Shown here piece by piece: positions 47,478-58,500 of a DNA stretch of 64,000 nt (position 1 is the stretch's first letter; every line of letters starts with the position of its first letter). The translations under genes and the position numbers were made by a program. Source of the DNA: Leishmania martiniquensis (taxonomy: Eukaryota > Euglenozoa > Kinetoplastea > Trypanosomatida > Trypanosomatidae); assembly GCF_017916325.1 (NCBI RefSeq), contig NC_090159.1:167501-231500 (forward strand). Reading direction: 5' to 3'. The notes under the pieces were generated by a model that saw nothing but the letters and a program-made list of their open reading frames with translations, did no database searches and had not been told where the DNA came from.

Positions 47478-48653
47478 CCCCTCGGGAGCGAAAACGTTGC
47501 GCAGAACCCGTCGTGCGCGCGATGACCGTTGCAGCTCCGCTGGGGCGCTCTTGCATCTGTATGTAATGACGGCGCCTGCAGATGGCGGGCCGCCTGTCTT
47601 GTTTCCTTTCGCCATGTGAACAGCCGGCCAGTCGTTGTGCCCGGCACGCCACGCGAGATGCGCGGTCCGTTCGGTGCTCACGGCATACGTCGCCTCCCGC
47701 TCTGACCCTGCACGCAACGATGTGGCCACGCTATTTCCTGTGTCCCATGTGGACGACCGGCGATGAGCTCTCTATGCGCTGGCGCATGTGTAGGCCCGGG
47801 CGAGGGCGGTGCGCACGCGCTGCCAAGCACAGCCGGCGTGGCGTATCACGTCCGGGAGCGTCATCGAGAGGCCGGCAGACTCCAGTGCGGGCTCCGCCGG
47901 CACACGACACCACGGGGTGCAGCGGCTTGAGGTGGCTGTGCAAGAGGCGTGGCGTAGGGGCTCGCCCTGGGCCACCCGCATGTACCCGCAACGCAGCAGC
48001 GGAGGCTGGAGGAAACTGCTGTTGTGCGCGAACATCTTTTGATGATACGCATGGGTGATGGAGCGGGCATGACAGAGAGAGCACACACAAAGGAGGAGCA
48101 ACAAAAAGAATCTAACAGATGGTCCCAGCAGCCCTGCCCTCCCCGCCCGGCACACATACATATCCACGCACGTTTTTCTGCTGCCACCTCCCCTCCCTGA
48201 CATCCTGACAGCGCATCGAAAAAGATAGCGGTAGCAAGGTCAACAGGAGAGAAGGACGCTCGCATGTGAGCGTAGTGACCGTCGGTGTGTCTTACAAGGG
48301 CGTTGGCGGGGCCGGCGAGAGGGTGCCTGGCGAGGCAGCAGCATCCGAGGAAGCCACATGGCGGTGTCTCGTAAGAGAGCGCACGCCTCTCTTTTTTTCG
48401 CGCTGCCTCCATGTATGCTGATCACTCTCTTGTCTGTATACTGTTTCCTCTCCCTGACCTCTTTCCAGGGGTGCGTGTTGTGGGCCAACTCCTCGAAACG
48501 TGTAACCACGCAGTGTGAAGTCAACACGCATGCGCACGCACTGATTGGGCTCCATCTTTTTCCCACCTTCCCTGGCCCTCCATCGAGCCGAAGCCCAATA
48601 AGTTTTCACCGCTAAATTCGACGCATACGAAGAAAAAGGGGGAGGGGCGCATA
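47478..48653. other. Spacer between tRNA-Pro and the URB1-like gene
   Basis: About 1.2 kb without a credible gene. Mixed composition; a C/T-rich stretch at about 48549-48590 probably contributes to splicing of the next mRNA. Confidence 0.5.
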
Positions 48654-51600
48654 ATGGCCCTCGTGGAGCCGCTGATTGGGCATCTGCTGTCCAAGTACAA
48701 GGAAACTGTGCTGGAGGGACTCTCAAAGATTCGTCATAGTGTGCAGGCTGGCGGCGAGCAGGCGAATGAGCTAGCCGTGGCGGTGTCCCAACAAGAGGAG
48801 GCGCTGCAAGCGCTTCGGGCAACTCTCCTCCGCCATGAGTACTTGGTGCCGACACTGCAGACGCTGACGGTTGTCCTCACGCAGTTGGTTGAGCGGGGTA
48901 ACCGTGTCGCCCTCGTACGTGAGGTGCTGCGCGGCGAGTGCGCCGCACTTTTCCGCAGGACGCTTTCCACCCTTTCCGATACGACCCTCACCCACGTGAC
49001 CGCAGTGCTACAGTTTCTGACGGTAGCGGTGAAGGACGCGCCACTCCTGGTTCTAGCGCGCCTACGCAGCCCTGCGGATGCACAAGCCGCAGACTCCTCT
49101 GTTCCCTCGGTGCTCTCGCTTGCGGCAGGCGCCACGCAGAGGCGCGCCGACGTCCCGTTGCACCTCGCTGCCTTTCGCCTACAGCTAACGTACAATCAAC
49201 GCCGTGTCCGCCTCACGCGGCTCGGCTTCCTGGTGCAGCTTCTTACATCGCCGATGCACAACGCCGTGGAGGGCACCATCTGCAGCCACGGCGTTCTGAC
49301 GCACCTCCTCGAGGACGCGGCCGAACTCTTGCGAGAAGGTACGAGTGCAGGCGTCGCGTGCGCTCTTAGCGCCCTGCGAGTTGTACGAGAGCTCTTCGTG
49401 CAAAGCCGCCACATCACGGCAGAGCTGAAGCGCCGCGTCTTGCTGGCACAGCGCAACGTCTTCCGGCTGCTCGTGAGAGCACTCGAGTTCGACCCTGTGG
49501 CAGACAACGCTGCTGCCATTCTATATGCCATCGTCGACGAGACCATAGAATCGCCAGCCGACTACGCCAGCACGCGCGTCGAGTCCCTCGAGGATCAGGG
49601 CATGCCCAACTACCTCCTCTTCTTCCTGCTGCGTCAGCTGCGGCCCAAGTCGAGTGAGCGCATGTCTCAGCTCGTGTTGCACATTTTACAGCGTGCCCCA
49701 GACCTCATCCGGCCCTATTTCATTCGAATCTCAGGCCACCTCGCGGAGGAGGGGAGCTCGCATGGCGTGTCACCAGCGACGGCGCAGGTGGCCGTTCTCA
49801 ACCTGATGACGCGCGCGTTTCTGTGCCCAATACCGTACCACCTCGCCGCGCAGCAGGTACGGCTGGAGTCGGTCGTGGCAAAGACGTCAACCTTCTACAC
49901 CATGTGTCCTCGTGACGTGGCGGACGAAATCTGCCCGGCCTGGGTCTCCGAGTTCGTGCACCGCCTCATCAACGGCTCCAAAAGCCTGCTGATGCTGACT
50001 CTGGCAATGCAGCTGACGCAGGCAGCGTTGATGCGAGCAAAGCATGTGCTGCCTCTCGTGCTCGAGGTGCAGTGCGCCACACAAGCAAGCAAAAAAGCTG
50101 TCGGGGACGCGGCTGCTGGCGGTTGCGCCCCCGAACTGCCCGTCGCGCTGCGCGGCTCATACGACTTCTCCGAGGTGGATCTCGACGTCCTGCATGGCAA
50201 CGACAACGCGGAGGCAGAAGTATGGGACACGTTCAACGCCCAGGTGCGTCACCATCTGCAGGCGGCCCTGCCCAGTCGTGAAGAGTTTTGGCACCGCATG
50301 ACACAGCAGCTCCACCGCAACCTCGTCGCCGCTGCCGCCGCACCGACTTCGCCATTCGCATCGCCGTCATCCGTCGCCGCCGACGCGACTCTCGTAAAGA
50401 CGCAGCTTGTGGTGCAGCGCATGCTGCTGCTCATGAAGAGCTATGTGGATGTGCTTGATGTTCGGATACCCTGGCTAAGCGCTGTACCAACGTTTCTGCC
50501 TGACCTTGCTCGTAGTGCGATGAGCAGCAGCAGTGATGCTCGCGGATATGTTAGTATCGAAGGCACCCGTGGGGATGCTGCGGGAAAGGCTGCGTCGGTG
50601 CACCCCATCACGGCCGCCCTGCAGAAGCACAACGACATCCTCAAGACGTGGCCAGCCGCGAGTGTGGCGCTCCTGTGCGAGCTTCTCGCCGTCGGTCAGC
50701 ACCGCCGCGTACCCATGATGAAGATGCACCACATCAATATGTCCCAGGCGGTCGGCATTGGTGAGTGGCCGTTGCTGCTCAGTGTACTCCTCTGGGTGAC
50801 GCATCATCAGCCGAAAAGTCCGTCATGGTTAGGCAGCAGCGAGGCCGCGCAGGAGGCCCGGGCGGTGGGATGGGCAGCCCAGCTGCTGCTGTGGACTGTG
50901 CACAGCGTCACCAGCCGATCCTCCTGCACCGTGGCTGAGGCTCACCTGTGGCTCTCCTGCCTGACGCCAAACACGGTGCCAGTCTTCCTGCACGTCCTCA
51001 ACCATCTGTTGATGCGCAGCTTGTCGAAGGCGGCGGATCGCGTAACGCACGAATTGCGAGACGCGCAGTACGGCGTCTTAGTGGCCGCCGCCCTGTACTT
51101 CATCCATCGCACAAAAGAGAAGCAGCAGCAGCAAAGCAGCGACGGCGGTGGCGACGACGCGAAGCACACGCACCAGCCGCAGTGCCAGAAAACGGCGAGG
51201 GCGGTGTATGCGTCTAGCACCAGCAGCGCCAACCTGTGGGGTACTCACCTGCAGGCCTCCCTCGCCGAGTTCGAGAGTGTCGTGGCCCGGGTTGTGCAGC
51301 TGTGGGGGAAGCGTGCGCGCCTCCTCGCGCAGGCCGCCGCGGCTATGACGCCGGAGCTGGAGGCGCCGCGCGTGACGCAGCAACAATGCATCGAGGTGCT
51401 GATACTTGCTGACCGCCAGCGGGGCTTCGCGAAGGTGCCTCTCCGCTACGGGTCCACGTCGCAGTCGGCACATCTTCGCGCCTTTGCGCTCACCCTCCGT
51501 AGCCCTGTGCTGCCGCTTCCGGGAGAGGAAGCGGCAACGGACTTGATAAGCCGGCTGAGCAAGGCCGCCTCCTCAGCATCGCCGCCCGACGAGGTAGAGC

Positions 51601-53882
51601 GCGACAGCGCCGGAAAAGAAACGCCTATGAGCTCCGAACTTGTTGAGGATGTGTGCACGGCACTGGGCATCAAAGGCTCTCCCGCTACCCATGGCGGGGC
51701 TGTAAATGTGCTGACGCTGCCGTGGTTTACCATGAACGCTGTCTGCTGGCAGGTTGCAGTCGTTCTCGTCTCCCTCACCCACAGCAGCTGCACGGCAGAG
51801 GCTACGCAGGAACTTGTCTTGAGACTCACACGAGCACTTCTCTCCGACGAAAGGGTCCTGGTGGCGCACCTGAAAGCCAACGCGGACCGTGAAGGGTCGC
51901 TCAGTGGCCTCTTCGTCTTGATACTTGTCTGTGTCCGAACGCTGCTGCGGCCGATCGGCATATCCACTGCGAAGCAGCAGCATCCTCGCCTCTCCAGTGA
52001 CGAGTGTGCCGCGTTGGGGCGCATGTGCCTTGAAGTGTACAATGGGACTCTCTGCGTGCAAGACCGGCTTCTCTACGCCGTCTGTCTTACGCTCCATTAC
52101 CTGAACGCTTCTCGCGAGGTCGCGCACTCTGTCGCTGGAGCCACTGCTGCCACCGTGGAGGGGCGCGACGGCGAAGCTGCAGGAGAGCAGCAAGGGAAGC
52201 GGCACCATGTAGAAACGGTCAAGCACTTCTCGCCTAACCGCTGCGAAGGTGCCGAGGTGCCGGACGCGCTCGTGCAGCGCCGCTTCCTGCTGTGTGGCCA
52301 CACTGCGAGCACCACACGCACTCCTGAAGTAGACATACTGTCTTGGCACCTCGACACGCTTACAGAAGAAGACATGACGTGCATGGCGCTGCATGCCTCG
52401 TCACGCCTGCACAACACCATTCAGATTGGAGGCGGCAGCAGCGCCGACGGTGCTACCGGCCTGCTCGACTCTGTGTTTCCGGAGCTGCAGTCCGCCGAAG
52501 ATGCGCATGTGGCCGACCTCGAGCGGCTGTCGCTGGGCAATGTGTTGGACCTGCGCTACATGGTACCGCTTGTGCACCGCGTAGCTGCCATGCCTGCCTC
52601 TTTCTCGGCCCACCTGCCCACGGGACGAGTGATACCGTTGCTGCTGAAAGCTCTCACATCGATCGACCCGCAGCTGCGCTCTGCCGCGGCTGCTGCGCTA
52701 AGCGCGCTGTACATACCGAAGGGAGCCCTGCGTGTCGTGGTGAGTGTCGCGCGTATGAAACTGAACCAGATGCGGATGTCCCCGTCCGCTGAAGTCGCAG
52801 GGAAACGGGCGCGCGCATCTCCACAGCCACGCAGTGCCTCGTCAGCTGCCGAGGTGCCGCGTCTTCCCACGCCGCTGGCTGTCATGCTCATCTCGTCGAT
52901 TCGCCCGCTGGGCCGCTACGATGACGTTCTCCACCATCACCTGGTACACTTCTTGATGCGGCTCGAATCCGTCCTTGACACCCCGCTGCCCTTTGCCCGC
53001 TGGGCTACGAGTCCTCCGCTGGCCGCTATCAGCGTCCCACTCATGCTGGAGCGGCAGGAGGCCCTCCAACTGCGCACCAGCAAACTTGTCGGCGGCGCGA
53101 GCAGCGGAGGGGTCACGCAGGCATCTGCTGCCGATGTGGCGCAGGAGCTGCGCAAGGGCATTCCGCCACAATTAGCCTTTTTCCTGCAGCTGCTTCGGCA
53201 CGCCTGCGAGGTGCCGCAGGACGGCGCTGCGTTGATCAAGTCGAGTGGACTGAATGGGCTGCTGCTGCTGTGCGATATGCTGACGGCGTCTGATGGGCAG
53301 CGGGCGTCGTATGTGCACTGTCTCCTCGTTCTCTGCACGCAGTCTGCTTCCCTTACGCTCTTATTTGCGCGTAGCGGGCACATGCTGGCTTGGACAGTGT
53401 CCTTCCTGTGGCAGCTGTGCCGCGAGTACGGCAAGGCGACTCCGTGTCCCTACAGCGGCCAGACCTTCACAGCCGCACTGAAGCTGCTGCGCGTGCTGTG
53501 TGTCGCGACTACGCAGTCATCGTCACTCGCAGCCGCGCGCAACCTCAGTGCCGCGGCAGCAGAGCAGCTGCACGAAAGCCTTCGGCAGCTGCGTGCGTGG
53601 GTAGCGGATGCACGTGTGACGGCTCGCGACGTCCTCGACGTTTTCGATGAAGTGATGGGCTACTGCAGCCGCGCCGCTCACGTTGAGCAGAGCGGCGCCG
53701 CTGAAGTGAGCGGCACAAAGATCACGGAAAGGGTCGCCAAAGCCACAGAGGCAGGTGCCTTATCCTCTGCGCCGGCCTCGCTTGCGGCGTTGTCGTCCTT
53801 TCGAAAGCGTCATCGTGACGCGGGAGGGCGGCTCGGAAAGTGTGATCCCCCGAAGCGGATACGCATCGAGCGTAGTGCCTGA
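48654..53882 (+). CDS. URB1/Npa1-like nucleolar ribosome-assembly protein
   Basis: A large helical-repeat protein of 1742 residues. URB1 (yeast Npa1) is a scaffold of early 60S pre-ribosomal particles in the nucleolus. Supporting segments are the N-terminal region LGFLVQLLTSPMHNAVEG (about residues 185-202), then YLLFFLLRQLRPKSSERMSQ (about 316-335) followed by VLHILQRAPDLIRPYF and PATAQVAVLNLMTRAFLCPI. The C-terminal part contains LPTGRVIPLLLKALTSIDPQ with LRSAAAAALSALY (about 1320-1353), a typical URB1 late repeat. Many Leu/Ala-rich helices throughout suggest an ARM/HEAT-like solenoid. Short low-complexity inserts (for example a KQQQQ run near residue 825) and a basic C-terminus (KRHRDAGGRLGKCDPPKRIR) fit a nucleolar protein. 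Length is a little under yeast and human URB1. Start: ATG 48654, first of the frame. Confidence 0.8.
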   Translation: MALVEPLIGHLLSKYKETVLEGLSKIRHSVQAGGEQANELAVAVSQQEEALQALRATLLRHEYLVPTLQTLTVVLTQLVERGNRVALVREVLRGECAALFRRTLSTLSDTTLTHVTAVLQFLTVAVKDAPLLVLARLRSPADAQAADSSVPSVLSLAAGATQRRADVPLHLAAFRLQLTYNQRRVRLTRLGFLVQLLTSPMHNAVEGTICSHGVLTHLLEDAAELLREGTSAGVACALSALRVVRELFVQSRHITAELKRRVLLAQRNVFRLLVRALEFDPVADNAAAILYAIVDETIESPADYASTRVESLEDQGMPNYLLFFLLRQLRPKSSERMSQLVLHILQRAPDLIRPYFIRISGHLAEEGSSHGVSPATAQVAVLNLMTRAFLCPIPYHLAAQQVRLESVVAKTSTFYTMCPRDVADEICPAWVSEFVHRLINGSKSLLMLTLAMQLTQAALMRAKHVLPLVLEVQCATQASKKAVGDAAAGGCAPELPVALRGSYDFSEVDLDVLHGNDNAEAEVWDTFNAQVRHHLQAALPSREEFWHRMTQQLHRNLVAAAAAPTSPFASPSSVAADATLVKTQLVVQRMLLLMKSYVDVLDVRIPWLSAVPTFLPDLARSAMSSSSDARGYVSIEGTRGDAAGKAASVHPITAALQKHNDILKTWPAASVALLCELLAVGQHRRVPMMKMHHINMSQAVGIGEWPLLLSVLLWVTHHQPKSPSWLGSSEAAQEARAVGWAAQLLLWTVHSVTSRSSCTVAEAHLWLSCLTPNTVPVFLHVLNHLLMRSLSKAADRVTHELRDAQYGVLVAAALYFIHRTKEKQQQQSSDGGGDDAKHTHQPQCQKTARAVYASSTSSANLWGTHLQASLAEFESVVARVVQLWGKRARLLAQAAAAMTPELEAPRVTQQQCIEVLILADRQRGFAKVPLRYGSTSQSAHLRAFALTLRSPVLPLPGEEAATDLISRLSKAASSASPPDEVERDSAGKETPMSSELVEDVCTALGIKGSPATHGGAVNVLTLPWFTMNAVCWQVAVVLVSLTHSSCTAEATQELVLRLTRALLSDERVLVAHLKANADREGSLSGLFVLILVCVRTLLRPIGISTAKQQHPRLSSDECAALGRMCLEVYNGTLCVQDRLLYAVCLTLHYLNASREVAHSVAGATAATVEGRDGEAAGEQQGKRHHVETVKHFSPNRCEGAEVPDALVQRRFLLCGHTASTTRTPEVDILSWHLDTLTEEDMTCMALHASSRLHNTIQIGGGSSADGATGLLDSVFPELQSAEDAHVADLERLSLGNVLDLRYMVPLVHRVAAMPASFSAHLPTGRVIPLLLKALTSIDPQLRSAAAAALSALYIPKGALRVVVSVARMKLNQMRMSPSAEVAGKRARASPQPRSASSAAEVPRLPTPLAVMLISSIRPLGRYDDVLHHHLVHFLMRLESVLDTPLPFARWATSPPLAAISVPLMLERQEALQLRTSKLVGGASSGGVTQASAADVAQELRKGIPPQLAFFLQLLRHACEVPQDGAALIKSSGLNGLLLLCDMLTASDGQRASYVHCLLVLCTQSASLTLLFARSGHMLAWTVSFLWQLCREYGKATPCPYSGQTFTAALKLLRVLCVATTQSSSLAAARNLSAAAAEQLHESLRQLRAWVADARVTARDVLDVFDEVMGYCSRAAHVEQSGAAEVSGTKITERVAKATEAGALSSAPASLAALSSFRKRHRDAGGRLGKCDPPKRIRIERSA

Positions 53883-55530
53883 ACCCGTGCGGGGGGGTGA
53901 GGCAGAAGGGAAAGTTACTGCACCGGTGTCTGTCACTCACACGGGCATAGGCGCTGGGGCACACATGCAGAAGAGAAGTGTGGCGGCACATGCGAACCGT
54001 ATTTTGTACTCCTCTCCCCGTCTTGGGGCGGCGCCCTGCTGCCATCCGTGAATGCGTGGTGGTCTGTGTCTGTCTGTCTGTGTGGGTGTGTGGGTGTGGG
54101 TGTGCTGCGGGATTAACAACGTGAAAGTGCGCGCTTAACGAGTAAGAAAAGGCGGGGAAAGTCGTCGTGTACGGTGAACATCTGGTAAAATCTTTGCTCC
54201 AACTGTAATCATGTGCGTGTACCCGATCTCACTACCACCACCATCACCCCTTCCATCTCTCCCCCTCCTCCTCTTTTTACTTTTATTGCGTCTGTTCTGG
54301 TCGATGCCGTTTCCGTCAGTTGCTCGACGCAAGGAGGGCTGCTGGGAGTGGTAGAGAGAGAGGGATAAATGCGAAAGGTCGTGGGTACGTGCAGCGGGGC
54401 CTCGCTAGCGATTCCAGCAGAGAGTGTGACGTGCGCTGTAGGTGCGCATGGCGACCGTAACGAGAGGGAAGAGAGTGAACGGCCTGTGCTTGACGATGTG
54501 AAACGGACTCGAAAGCATAGAAGACGACACCTCAGGTGCGCAAGTCGCTCTCTCCTTCCCTCTCCCTGTCGCGCATGTGCATATAGGATGGCAGCATGTG
54601 TGTAGGAGTCTGAGTGGGTGACTGGAGACCTCTCTCGCTCCGCGCAGGTGCATCGCAACCACCACCACCACCACCACCCCGTACACTCACACGCACAGTG
54701 TCTCACCGTCTGTGCGCCGATGCCTGCTTCCTATCGCTCCTCTCGCTTGGCTTCGCCTCCCTTTGGCCTTTCGATGCCCTCATCATCAATCACCGAGTCA
54801 GAACCTGAAGCTCCGACTTGCAGGGCGACGCCGACTGTCGAAGCGGCACCCGCTTATTTGGATGGCGAGTCCATAAACGACGGATTCGAGTCACTCAGAT
54901 AGAAAAGGCGCGGGCATAATCACAGAATAGGCCCGCGTAGAAGTGCCGCTGCTAACGGCGGCCCCACCCCCTTCACCCCTCCCTGTCTGACCTCTCTCAC
55001 CCGTGCCCTTGGCTGCAACGCACACTGCATGCCCTCTGCCACGCTAAAGATTCTCGATCGATATCATCAGGGCTCTCCAGCAACGGCACACACACGCACA
55101 AAGAGAGAGAGAGACGAGGCAGCAGCACAAGACGTTGGGTCTCCCCCACCCTCTCTTCTTATGTGACCCTGTTCATCCCATCCTGCGTTCTGCCTTACCC
55201 ACTTCTCACCTCTCTCTCCTCCTTCCCCATCGCCACACGCACGCAGCCCTCCCTAGGCACATTACGCTCGCGCATCAGCGCGGTCGGCTCCCGCTGGTCT
55301 CCCTACCGCCACCATCCGTTGGCCAGCCCCCCCCCTTTCCCTCTCTCTCGACACACACGCAGTGTGTTTCTCCTTCAGTGCTGGGCATGAACGTGCCCCC
55401 ACACCAAGCAGCTCTTGGGACGCGTTCTCTTCCTTAGTTTTGTACTCGAGCGGCTGCTTGGATAGCTTCATGCGAGTGTCTCCAGTGTTTCCGGGCGTTG
55501 CTCCACCATTCCGTCCCCCACACATTGTGG
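53883..55530. other. 1.6-kb intergenic spacer
   Basis: It includes a TG/TC-rich run at about 54060-54105, a (CCA)n run at about 54658-54677 and C/T-rich tracts at 55140-55230 and 55325-55350. A 60-codon frame at 54720-54902 is listed separately with low confidence. Splicing of the SNF2 mRNA may use the AG near 55480 (GTGTCTCCAG). Confidence 0.5.
54720..54902 (+). CDS. Doubtful 60-codon frame
   Basis: Starts at ATG 54720 and ends at TAG 54900-54902. The product is Ser/Pro-rich at first, then acidic (SITESEPEAP, YLDGESINDGFES). The change from pyrimidine-biased to more balanced composition hints at coding, but it is too short to judge and I recognise nothing. Confidence 0.2.
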   Translation: MPASYRSSRLASPPFGLSMPSSSITESEPEAPTCRATPTVEAAPAYLDGESINDGFESLR

Positions 55531-58500
55531 ATGAACTGCCAGTGCGACCACCCCGCGCGCTACCTCATCAGTCGTGATGGCAAGCCATGCTTCACCTGCG
55601 CACTCGGGCGCTGCCGCTTCTTCGCGCTAGCCCCTGTGCAGTGCGAAGGGTACACCCGCATCACGCTTGGTGCTCCGGGATGTCCGCCAGCCGACATCGG
55701 CATTGTACTGCGGTTTGAGGCACTGGTGCACCCGGCCAAAAAGGACGTCACGTGCTTCATGGTTCGCGTGGAGGGCGAGGCGTCGAGGTGGGCGGCGCTT
55801 CGCCATTCCGTGCTGCAGCATCCTTCGTTCGAGGGCATGTGGTACACCGCCGGGCGGGCTTTCCTCTACCCTATGGCGCAGTACACTCGCCTCATCGCTG
55901 CCCTCAAAGCCCAACCGCTGCCACACACAGCGCTTGAGGAAATCCCGAAGTTTTACTTCCGCTGCGTGGAACGGATGCGGCAACTTTCACAGCAGTATGC
56001 AGACGACGTCGCCGCTGGCCGCGCCCGCCCACCCGACGAAGAGGACTTGGTTTACCGGCGCCTAAAACCATTCCAGCGGGATGGTGTGCGCTTCGTGCTG
56101 GAGCACCACGGCCGCGCCATGATCGCGGATGACATGGGGCTAGGCAAGACGGTGCAAGCCATCGCCGTCGCGCACCATTATCGGGATGAGTGGCCGGTGC
56201 TCGTCGTGTGCCCCATGTCGCTCATGGAGAACTGGGCGAAGGAGTTCAACAAGTTCTGCGGCATCCCATTCGCACGCATCGCCATCCTGCAAGGAGCCAA
56301 GGCAACGGTGACGAGCTTGCAGGACGTGGTGATCGTCTCCTACAGCTCCCTGAAGTGTGTGGAGCACGCCCACTTCAACGTTGTCGTCCTCGACGAGTCA
56401 CACTACATCAAAGCCGGGGCGGCAAAGCGCGCGCAGCAGTCCCTCAAGCTCTGCCGCGAGAGCCGCCGCGCCATCCTCCTTTCAGGGACGCCAGCTATGT
56501 CACGTCCGGTTGAGCTGTACGCGCAGTTGCAGGCCATTCAGCCAAGCGTAGTGCCAAGCAAGGCCCAGTTTGGCGCGCGTTACTGCAACTCCTTCGTGGG
56601 TCGATTCGGCATCGACCTGACCGGCCACGCGCATCCCGACGAGCTGCACAGTCTGCTGCGCCAATACCTTATTCGCCGCACGAAACGCGAGCTCGGCAGC
56701 GAGCTTCCCTCGAAATCGCGCCAGCTGCTGTACATCTTCATCACAGAGAGGGAAAAGAAGGCGCTGGAGCAGCAGATTGGCGCCTTGCGTCGCAGCCTCG
56801 GCTCGACGTCGGCCGCTGCCGCCAGCTCGACTTTTTTTCTCGTAGACAGTGGCGGAGGCGCAGGGGGCGACTGGGCTTCTCGGGCACCAAACGTGTTCGA
56901 GCTGAAGATGGCCACCGCACGCGCCAAAATACCCGCGGTGCAGGACTACGTTAGCAGCATTGTGGAACAACATCTCGATTCGGGTGAGAAACTCATCCTC
57001 TTCGCACATCACCAGTGCATGATGGAAGCGCTTCGGAACGCGGTCGAGGCGGTGCGGCCACGGCAACCCGTCGACTACATTTACATCTCCGGCGACACCC
57101 CGCCGGCGCAGCGTGAGGCAGCTGCAGAGCACTTTCGGACAGAGGCGACCTGCACGGTAGCTATTCTGTCCATGCAGTCCAGCGGCACTGGCCACAACTT
57201 CACGTGTGCGTCAACGGTGGTCTTCACCGAGCTGGATTGGAACCCCAGCACCCACTTGCAGTGCGAGGATCGCGTGCACCGCATCGGCCAGGCGCAGCCC
57301 TGCCACATCAAGTACCTGCTGGCCGAAGGCACCTCTGACAGTGTCATTTGGCCACTGCTACAGGCAAAGTTGAGCGTGACCACGGCCATGTTCGAGACGA
57401 CAAGTGCGACTGGTGCAGAGGTGCACCTGTACGATGGGGCAGACAAGCGGAACGTAGTCCGGCGTGACATGGCTGCGGCGGCCTTGTCAACCCCATCCAC
57501 ATCGCAGCAGAGCACGCTAGACCAGTTTATCCAGCCCCAGAGCTTGCAATTGGCTTCGGGCAGGAAAGAGGTCGACGAGGTTGTCGTGTCGATGCAGACA
57601 TCGCCGCGTGTTGGCGCCTATTTGCAGCCCTCGGCAGTGCCTGACGCGCTCGCGTCTCTGGAGAGAGACGCGCAGCCGCTTTTGTCGACACCGACAAGCC
57701 CCTCCGAGCAGCCGCCGCTGTCGCTGAGCCTCACGGGCACTCCCGTCGTCGCCTTGTGTAGGAGTCCCAGTGACAGCAGCGCCCTCGGCGCCCCGGCGAC
57801 CGCAACCACAGCAGTGACGACACCGCCGCCGCTCATTCCGTTCTCCGAGATGGGTGACGACTTCTTGGGGGCCTCTACCGCACACCAGAGCAACTCCTCA
57901 GCATCCTGTGTGCCGCGTCTTTCTGCCAGCAGTGGCAAAAGTGCGGCACACGGGACGGCGCGACCCTCCTCGCTGTCTGGGACGCCGCCCAGTGCTGTAC
58001 CAAACGACTTCCATTCCACATCTGTGCTCGACCTTATGCGCCAAGCGTCATCATCAAAGTCGTGTCCCTCATCGGTCATCGCCAAAGTGACCCCTTTAGC
58101 GCGCACTGCTGCCGTTTCCTTGGACCTCGACCTCCCTGGGACGGCTTCAGCGCCGTCTGTAGCCATGCAGCCATCTCTTCCAACAATGTCGCGCCCCGCA
58201 CCAACGCGGTCGCTCACGTCCCCATCGCCCCTCACTCTCCCGGTTATCGACGTTGCCCCCGCCACCGTCGCGGTGGCCCCGCCACGTCGCACGGTCTTCA
58301 CCTTCTCCAAAGCGGGTCCTGCAGCCCCCACGAGCACAGCAGCTGCCTCAACTACGCTGAGCAGTAGCCCAGCCTGTCACGGGGTCGCTCCCGCACTGCC
58401 AGAGGCACCGACGGCCACAGCTGTGCACGTACCACTGCGGCCCAACCTGCACCTGAAGCGGCCACGCACTGACCTCGGGCGTGGCAGCGGCGGCAGTACC

